From: Gigaspora margarita
Lineage: Eukaryota > Glomeromycota > Glomeromycetes > Diversisporales > Gigasporaceae
NCBI GenBank assembly: GCA_009809945.1
Contig: WTPW01000009.1
Span: forward strand, 852,646 to 916,645
Reading direction: 5' to 3'
Length of the DNA stretch: 64,000 nt
The notes under the pieces are model-generated. The model saw nothing but the letters and a program-made list of their open reading frames with translations, made no database searches and was not told the DNA's origin. Shown one piece after another: positions 57,731-64,000 of the stretch; position 1 is the first letter of the stretch, and each line of letters opens with the position of its first letter. The translations under genes were made by a program, and so were the position numbers.

Positions 57731-58744
57731 CCAGAAATTACATTTCTCGATGTTAAGGCGTAATCCAGCTTTCTTAATTCTGTGAAAAACTTCATTTAAA
57801 TGTCTAAGGTGGTCATCAAATGTTTGAGAATATACTATAGTATCATCCAGATAAACTACTATGAATTTCTATGCAATTCCATTATATACTCAGTCCATAA
57901 GTCTTTGGAATATAGCCAGGGCATTACAAAGTCCAAAAGGCATTATATTAAACTCGTAGGTTCCATAGCGGGTTACAAATGCAGTCTTTTCTTTGTCTCA
58001 AGAGTGCATTGCAACTTGCTAGTATCCATTTGCAAGATCCAAAGTAGAAAACCAATGTGATCCAGCAAGGGTATTCAACATTTTATCTATGTGAGATAGA
58101 GGGTATGCATCCTTTTTGGTAATGTTATTGAGCTTTCTATAGTCTATACAAAAGTATAATTTTCCATTTTTCTTTTTCACTAGGACGACAGGGGAAGTTC
58201 AGGGACTATCAGAAGGTCAGATAAGTTTGTGTTTCATCATCTGTTGGATTTCCTCTTTGATAAATATCTGTTCATTTGGGGGTACAGAGTAAGGTCTAGA
58301 GCGAATTGGGGGTACTTCTTCTGTAAAGATATGGTGAGAAACTAAGTCAGTTCTACCTAGTTCATTCATGTCTGTTGCAAAAATATTTGCAAATTTCTCA
58401 AGTAATTGTCTAAATCTATGTCCTTGTTCTGCAGTAAGAGGGCCTACATTTAATAAGGTACTAGGGGTTAGGGTATATTTTTCATAAGAGATAAGGGTGT
58501 CTATACTATATACAGGGGTAGGTTCTAAGTCTAAAGGGGAATGTTCAAGAGGTCTATCTATACTATTGTCTGAATCAATAGGTAGTTTGTCATCCTGCCT
58601 AGGATTATCTAAAAATTTTGATTGGTAAAAGGGTTGCAAGAGTATTAGTTCTTTGTTGTTGGTATTGGGTATCTTGTTGAATAAATTGAAGTAGTCGTTG
58701 GTTAAAGGTTTCAAGTTTTTGAACTTGTTGTTGGAGTTGTTCAA
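57731..58744 (-). pseudogene. Gypsy-1 reverse transcriptase (finger and palm)
   Basis: From 58744: an acidic linker, then FANIFATDMNELGRTDLVSH, IRSRPYSVPPNEQIFIKEEI, then after two stops SPVVLVKKKNGKLYFCIDYR, ISTLDLANGY-like [33 protein letters not shown] and the intact active site VVYLDDTIVYS at about 57845-57875. Catalytic Asp residues are in place, unlike in Gypsy-2. In-frame stops fall in ANGY-stop-QVAMHS-stop-DKEK, LMD-stop-VYNG and IA-stop-KFIVV, each one G-to-A or C-to-T step from Trp or Arg codons expected in the family. Confidence 0.9.
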
Positions 58745-59410
58745 TAGTCTGATTCTGTAGAGTAATTCGTTGTTGTAATTCTTCTAAAGCATCTATAGGA
58801 ACAATATTTGGTCTATTTTTCATAGGTTCTTCAATAGGTTCTTCTGGTTTAGTTTCTAGTTCTGGTTCAAATATGGATGGTGGAGGAGGTTCACAGTCAG
58901 CACAGTATCCATCATGTTCATCTAGTTCTCCTTGGTATTTAACATGAAAGCATTCCTTGCAAAGATCCACAGGGTTGAGAAGTTTCTTCTAAGGTTAGCA
59001 AGAGCAGTTTCCTTACAAAATTCAGAATGGCTAGTATCGAAAGAAATTTTGAGAGCTTGTTGTAATTGAGTTTCTTCATTTCCTTCTAGAAGACCATATT
59101 TAGCACAAAGTATTAAAGACATTTCTTCTGGGCTCCAAGGTTGGTGAATTCGATCAGTCACTTGAGGCTCTAAAGCTTCAGCTAAATATTGGTTACTTTC
59201 TTCTAAGAAAATCTTGGCTAGTCTGTAAATGCGAGTCTGGTTCATTTCATATTGAGATCCAGCACTTCGGTTGGACTCAGTATAATGTCTGATTCTAGTC
59301 CACAAGTTATAGTTAGAGTTATAGAGAATATCTTGTCCTGCTTTATATGCATAGAGATGTTCGAGGTCACAAAACCAAAGGGCTTGTTTTAGGCTTTCTA
59401 AGCTATACAT
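58605..59410 (-). pseudogene. Gypsy-1 linker domains: helical region and coiled coil
   Basis: Two overlapping frames. 58922-59410 encodes a 162-residue helical stretch without stops (LKQALWFCDLEHLYAYKAGQ, LAKIFLEESNQYLAEALEP, WSPEEMSLILCAKYGLLEG). 58605-58970 follows in another frame with two CxxC pairs (CKECFH, CADCEPPPPS), an acidic stretch and a coiled-coil-like LEELQQRITLQNQTIEQLQQ. They lie between the zinc-knuckle block and RT. No known domain recognised. A frameshift near 58950 joins them. Confidence 0.6.
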
Positions 59411-59439
59411 TCTAGAGGTAGGTCTTGTTTCTTCACAAA

Positions 59440-60010
59440 TTTTGCATGGACAAGAGTTCCACGTCTATCTCCTTGGTCATAATAAAAGATACGTTAAAGG
59501 TCATCTGGGGGGAGTTCATAATGGTAGTTAGAATAGCATCCATGACAAACAAACTAATTGTTAAGGGCTCGTAAGTCTTCTGGTCTATTGGGCTTTTGGT
59601 AGTGATAGCAATGGTGAGTACATTTCGAACTATAATTATATAATCTTTTGGCTTCAACTGCATCAGGATCATATCCACATTGACAAACTCGGTTCTGTTC
59701 CTTAAGGGTTGCAAAAGGACAATCAATAGCAATATGGCTGGTCATTTGACAAGTATGACAAACATTTTTAGGGCAGTTTCGATACAGGTGGTCATTTCCA
59801 TGGCAAATGCAGCAAGAGGTTCTTCTAGGTAATTGTTGAGAGCAATGGACAGCGATATGTTCTTCCTGTTGACAACGGTTACAACGAGTAGTAGGGCAAT
59901 TGGCAAAGAAGTGATCAGGTGATCCACAGTTTCCACATACACGAGGAGTAGGAGGGTTTCATCTTCTATATCTAGGCTGACAGATAATCCATGGGTTGGC
60001 ATCATCATCA
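59440..60010 (-). pseudogene. Gypsy-1 second zinc-knuckle block (four CCHC)
   Basis: Reading in frame from the protease across two TGA stops (FN-stop-RPDM and RR-stop-NPPTP) the minus strand gives four CCHC knuckles in a row at about 59750-59930: CGNCGSPDHFFANC, CNRCQQEEHIAVHC, CCICHGNDHLYRNC and CHTCQMTSHIAIDC, each with exact C-x2-C-x4-H-x4-C spacing. A further Cys/His-rich stretch (CQCGYDP, CTHHCYHY, CHGC) follows to about 59540. CCHC knuckles bind single-stranded nucleic acid. A typical Gypsy element has one in Gag and none between protease and RT. Other frames in this block (59742-60008, 59433-59732) are shadows. Confidence 0.8.
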
Positions 60011-60086
60011 GAGGTAAAGATCATATCTGGTCTTCAGTTAAAAGCATAAGCTTCTTGGGGCACTAAATATTCTTGTTCATAGGTGT

Positions 60087-60560
60087 CTAATTTAGCAGGA
60101 TCAGTAACAGTAGGTTGTGATGGCAGTGGTTGGTTACTTTTATAAGAAGTAAAGATAGTATGTTTCTTGTTTTTTCATCTGAAAGAATAGCATCCATTTT
60201 TCCAATTATAACTGGCTTCAATTTTCTTTGACCAGTCATTTTCAAGCAATAGAGAATAGGAAGTAGCAGGTACAACTTTAACAGTAATAGGTACAATAGC
60301 ACTATCAATTTTTACAGATAAGTCTCGAATAATTCCTAGAGGGCGAGAAGATGTTCCGGTAGCAGATATAATAAGGCTAGTAGATGCTTGTTCTATTTTC
60401 AATCCTAAGTCTTGAACTACTATGTGAGCAATCATACTAATAGAGGCTCTACTATCAATAATAGCTTGATAGGGTCTTTGGTTCAGTTGGACATTGCATT
60501 TTACAGATATGGTCAAGTTAGCAGTTTTTGCTTCTTCATACAAATAGGAGAATAAAGCAG
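60087..60560 (-). pseudogene. Gypsy-1 aspartic protease
   Basis: A 122-residue frame at 60175-60543, retropepsin-like. VKCNVQLNQRPYQAIIDSRA contains the active site, where Asp-Ser-Gly has become Asp-Ser-Arg (near 60440-60455), a GGA-to-AGA type change expected to inactivate it. The second half has ISATGTSSRPLGIIRDL and VPATSYSLLLENDW. It follows gag closely and would cut the polyprotein. After WKNGCYSFR the frame continues towards the zinc-knuckle block with stops. Confidence 0.82.
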
Positions 60561-62580
60561 TGCGAATAGAGGCATTGTTTAAAAGTGTTTCCCATTTCTG
60601 TAGATTGAGGGTTTGGTTAGAAGAGGTACCAGTAGAGGTAGGAGGAGTTCCATCAAGATAATTAACATTTCCATAATAAGGTGAGGGGGTACCATTAGAG
60701 GGTCTCCATGAAGAGTTAGAGGATCTATCATGGCTTCTAGAGCGATAATCATCTCGATCATTTCAATTGTTTCTATTTCTTGAACGACTTCGATCTCGAT
60801 TATAATTATCTCTATCCCTATTATAATTATCTCGGCTTCTGGATCTATTTCTATATGAGTCTCATTGGCGATTGTTGTTATTATTGGATTGTCTATTTCT
60901 TCCTTGTTCTCGATTTTGGTCATTTTTCTTGGTTCGGCAATGAGCAATGAAATGTCCAGTTCTACCACAGTAGTGACAAGTAGGAGGTTGTTTAATTGGG
61001 TTGGCTTGTTTAGGAGAGTCAGCATAGTTTACAGAGAGGTTAGGAGGTTGTTGTTTCTGGGCAAGATTAATGCTAAGTTGNGCAATNTGNTNNGTTAGTT
61101 GTTTAATAGCTTTGTCTATATCTGTATTAGGAGAAGCTATAAGTTTCCCAATTTCCCATTTGTGAGCAGTTTCTATGGCAGTAGCAAGATTGGCAGGTTC
61201 AGAAGCTTGAACATTGATGGCGAACTTAGGGCGGAGTCCTTGGATAAAAAGTTGTTTCAAAAAGTCTCCAGAAAAAGCATCATCCGGGTCAACACGTTTC
61301 TTTAATTTTCTGAATTGATTAATTATTCATCAACAGAATTAGCACTTTGATTGATTTCAAAGAGTTGTTTTTGCCACAAGGCTTTTTGTTTAGGAGTAAT
61401 AAAGCGATCTTTGAAAAGATATTTAAAACTGGTGGCTGCATTATTGGCATCACTAAAAGCAGTAGGAGCATTGGCAAGGGAGGAATACCAGTCTAAGGCA
61501 ATTCCTTTCAAATATACAGGAACAAGTTCCAATTTGCGAGCAGGATTCCATCGGTTGGCAGTAGTAGCATGTTTAAATTCGGTATACCATTCGAGCAGGT
61601 CTTGGGTTCCATCTCCACTAAAGAAGTTAACAAAGAGAAGATTCTTTTCAGGTCCTTCATTGATAAAAGCAGCAGCTAATGTGTTAATAGCATTGGCAGC
61701 ATTAGCTATAGCTTGGTTTGCCATATTGGGAGGTAGATTAATTACAGGAGGATTGAGTATAGGTAAATTGATTGTAGGTAGTGGTGAAGGAGGTACTTGG
61801 ATTTCTTTAGCAGTTTCAGAAGCAGTATCTGGTAGATGTTGATTTAATTCAAAGGTAGTAGTAGTGTCAAATAAAAGTTCAAGATCAACTTCTAGTTGTC
61901 GGGGTGTTAAAGTTACAGGACTTGTAGTTAAGCTAATACGTGGAATTCAAGGAGAGTGAGAACTAGTTGTACTGTGGTTGTTACCAAGAGGATGTAAATT
62001 AGGGCTAGAAGAGGAGGCAACAAAGGTATCAAGTAAAGGTGTAGTTGTAAGGGTTTGAGTAGGTGCGTCAGCAATAGAAGAGCCAAAGTCTGAATATGGA
62101 TCGTATGGTCAGTGATAGAATTCAGGTTCTGGGTCAAGGTAATAGTCAAAAACAGTATAATCATCAAAGTCTATAGGAGGTAGAATAGTACGGTTGGCGT
62201 ATTATTAGAGAATGGCAGGAGCAATTTCTCCTGGGTTTACAATGTCTACTTGGTAGCAGCAGCTAAAAATAATATCTCTGATACAGGCACGAATAGTAGA
62301 AGAGTCTTGGGTAGCAGTTAGGCAAGCAAAATTACTAGTAGTTTGACCACTATAAGTGTCAGTGTGATAGGTTCCAGAATACCAATGCCAAAATCTTCCA
62401 AAGGGTGTTTGTAAAAATATTCGACCACTGGTTCTAGGAGGAGGATAACACTCAAGACAAGAAAGATCAGGGGCACTTAATTGAAATAAAGAAAAAGGAA
62501 GAGAAGGCTTCTGGTAATGTTCTGCTAAATGATTTCTAATATGTCGATTATATACAGTAATTCATTGATGTCAGTAGTCA
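60561..62580 (-). pseudogene. Gypsy-1 gag (degenerate)
   Basis: Structural polyprotein region. An N-terminal segment at 62205-62565 has LSCLECYPPPRTSGRIFLQT and FWHWYSGTYHT. A Ser/Thr/Pro-rich linker follows, with TGA stops at two probable Trp positions (YH-stop-PYDPY, SP-stop-IPRIS). The capsid-like part, 61323-61724, matches the Retrotrans_gag pattern (LLEWYTEFKHATTANRW, LKGIALDWYSSL, SFKYLFKDRFITPKQKALWQ). A zinc knuckle, CHYCGRTGHFIAHC, lies at 60937-60977, followed by an Asn/Arg-rich tail. Ambiguous bases at 61081-61093 fall in it. A frameshift or stop occurs near 61320. Confidence 0.88.
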
Positions 62581-62878
62581 TATGCCTTATGACTCTAAGC
62601 CAAGTCTTTGAAATGGTTAATTGTTAGTAGTGTTCGTTAGTAAATACAATTACTAGAATACAGCAGCTAGAGATAAGTTTTTAATAAAAGATGAGTAGAT
62701 AGATAACAGCAGCAAGAGATAATTAAACAGCAGCAAAAGAGAATTAAACAGCAGCAAAAAAAGTGTTAATAGAGTAAGATAAAACAGTAGCAGCAATTAT
62801 AGAGAGAGAGTTCTTTTAGGACGAACAGCAGCAAAGTAGTGTAAGTAATTTCAATAGTATTCAAATGTTTTAAAAGTT
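62581..62878. other. Gypsy-1 leader
   Basis: Non-coding leader between primer-binding site and gag. Contains AACAGCAGCAAAAGAGAATT-type repeats at 62690-62835. Confidence 0.55.
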
Positions 62879-62897
62879 TCCGTCAGAAGGCACCAAA
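62879..62897 (-). other. Gypsy-1 primer-binding site
   Basis: Minus-strand TTTGGTGCCTTCTGACGG directly next to the LTR end; TGG pairs with the CCA end of a tRNA. Which tRNA is not known to me. Confidence 0.75.
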
Positions 62898-63544
62898 TGT
62901 CATAGTAGGGAGGCCTTCTTCTACTCCTTACTATAACAACAACATGGCTACAGGAATCCTTTAGCGGTTTATAGCGGTGTCCAAAAGGCAGGTATAATTC
63001 CTTAGTCTGTAAGAAATTATACTCTTCTCTGTAGGTGGTTCGTGGCAGTATTTAGGGTTAACAATAGTTTCTTTATTTAATAATAATAAGCAAAAGGGCT
63101 ATTCCCAAGCTTCTATTTCTAAGAAATCTCTTCTACAAGGTATTTAATAAATATAAAGATAAGTGGGTGTCTGAGTCTAATTTGACTAAGGGAAATTCTA
63201 TGTCTTTAAATACATTTTAGAATAAGCATTATAAGCGTTGATTTGCAATGATAAATGTTACAATCATCATGAGCGACATAAGCGTTATAAGCGATATAAT
63301 CATTATAAGTGGTATAAGCAGTATAAGCATTATAAGCAGTATAAGCATTATAAGCGGTATAAGCATTATAAGCGGTATAAGTGTTATAAGCAGTATAAAC
63401 ATTATAAGTGATATGAACTATTCTAAATGTCTAACTTCTTAATAATAATAACAATATGTGAAATACTAAAGATAATAATAATAAAATAAAAAATAATAAT
63501 AAATAATAAATATTCTAATAACATTAACTACTCGTTCTATAACA
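62898..63544 (-). repeat. Gypsy-1 5' LTR (647 bp)
   Basis: Plus-strand TGTCATAGTAGGG...TTCTATAACA; minisatellite at about 63250-63412. Confidence 0.93.
63250..63412. repeat. LTR minisatellite, 9-bp unit
   Basis: ATAAGCGGT, ATAAGCGTT and ATAAGCAGT units, about seventeen, in a different order from the 3' LTR copy. Confidence 0.88.
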
Positions 63545-63548
63545 ATAG

Positions 63549-64000
63549 TATTATTCTGAGTATTAAGTCACCAAGAATAATAGGATAAAAATTAAGGTGT
63601 CGAGCTTGTAAAATCCCGTTAATAACAGTATTTTGAGTATTATTTCTTTTAATAGTATCAGTTGAAGCTAAATAAACAGAAATAATTTGTAATTGAATAT
63701 TGCTTTTAAAAAAGAGATCCAGTGCAACTGCACCTCCTGGATGTGTATAGCTGCTATGAACATGAGATTTGAGATAGTTACGAATCATAATAGCAGCACC
63801 TTCTATTGAACTAACAGCATTAGCCCAATAATATGTATACAAATTGTTGTTACAAAATGAGAATTTGGTTTTGTGTGAAATTTTGGTTTCTGTAATACAA
63901 GCAATAGAGATATTGTGATTGATACAGTAATCTTGCCATATTGTCTCTTAGAGTCTGAGTTAAATCCTTTAACATTGTGAGTAGCAATATTAATGTGTAG
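63549..64000 (-). pseudogene. LINE endonuclease, N-terminal part (partial at window edge)
   Basis: Minus strand from 64000: exonuclease-endonuclease-phosphatase domain that nicks target DNA. Recognised from SSIEGAAIMIRNYLKSHV, DLFFKSNIQLQIISVYLAST and YPIILGDL, the GD(L/F)N active-site motif. A single missing base follows GDL, and Gypsy-1 is inserted eleven codons later. The C-terminal half of the domain is at 53780-54238. The N-terminus and any ORF1 lie outside the window. Confidence 0.85.

Larger units (their letters stand above)
54239..63544 (-). mobile_element. Gypsy-1: younger Ty3/Gypsy retrotransposon (9,306 bp)
   Basis: Full-length with LTRs at 54239-54882 and 62898-63544 and the 4-bp duplication ATAG at 54235-54238 and 63545-63548. 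The LTRs differ at only a few percent of positions by eye, so insertion was recent compared with Gypsy-2. Minus-strand order: 5' LTR, primer-binding site, gag, protease, zinc-knuckle block, RT, RNase H, integrase, extra ORF, polypurine tract, 3' LTR. It sits inside the endonuclease of a LINE. All main ORFs carry stops or frameshifts, so this copy is non-autonomous. Confidence 0.95.

Noticed and set aside
57960..58030. Alternative genetic code (TGA as Trp)
   Set aside because: TAG stops and TGA at Arg positions also occur, and catalytic residues are lost. Decay explains them better.
60579..61025. 148-residue Ile/Glu-rich ORF
   Set aside because: Shifted frame of the Arg/Asn-rich gag tail; repeated short codon patterns keep it open.
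61351..61842. 163-residue plus-strand ORF
   Set aside because: Lies opposite the capsid-coding frame of Gypsy-1; the minus-strand frame has the recognisable gag motifs.

Overview
The window is a very AT-rich eukaryotic stretch made almost entirely of transposable elements and repeats. I find no intact host gene, no true tRNA or rRNA gene and no CRISPR array. Ty3/Gypsy and LINE elements, hAT and Crypton-like proteins, 4-bp and 8-bp target duplications, a GT-AG intron and a short TTAGGG-like tract suggest an early-diverging, TE-rich fungus. The protein style recalls arbuscular mycorrhizal fungi (Glomeromycotina, Rhizophagus-like). That placement is inference.

Layout. 1-6844: T-rich degenerate repeats, a SINE-like element with a tRNA-like head (1934-2692), a Gxx-type minisatellite element (3790-4290), nested MITEs (4574-5091) and a 286-bp hAT-like MITE (5129-5414). 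6845-23514: one old Ty3/Gypsy retrotransposon on the minus strand, here called Gypsy-2, with both LTRs and a 4-bp target duplication. It has been shredded by nested insertions: a hAT-like MITE in one LTR, a SINE, several MITEs, and a 3,063-bp non-autonomous hAT element that itself carries a MITE containing an array of palindromes. 23519-35200: MITEs, a tandem duplication split by a 701-bp element with a 9-bp target duplication, a 3.3-kb satellite array, large palindromes and SINE remnants. 35390-39200: a hypothetical membrane ORF, a decayed hAT transposase and a decayed Crypton-like tyrosine recombinase with an apparent intron. 39600-50050: MITEs, inverted tandem arrays, a 1.9-kb Tc1/mariner-like non-autonomous element, a LINE 3' fragment and a VNTR. 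50090-64000: a LINE on the minus strand whose endonuclease is split by a younger Gypsy element, Gypsy-1 (54239-63544), with near-identical LTRs.

The two Gypsy elements belong to one family. Both run gag with a zinc knuckle, aspartic protease, an unusual second block of zinc knuckles, reverse transcriptase, RNase H, integrase with a GPF motif, and an extra ORF after integrase. All coding regions are broken. Many stops lie where Trp or Arg is expected and can be explained by G-to-A or C-to-T changes, and several catalytic residues are lost by the same kind of change, so cytosine deamination (RIP-like or methylation-driven) is a likely cause of decay. Several insertions can be dated relative to each other from empty sites inside the window. 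Most repeat boundaries below were read by eye from terminal inverted repeats (TIRs) and target-site duplications (TSDs).
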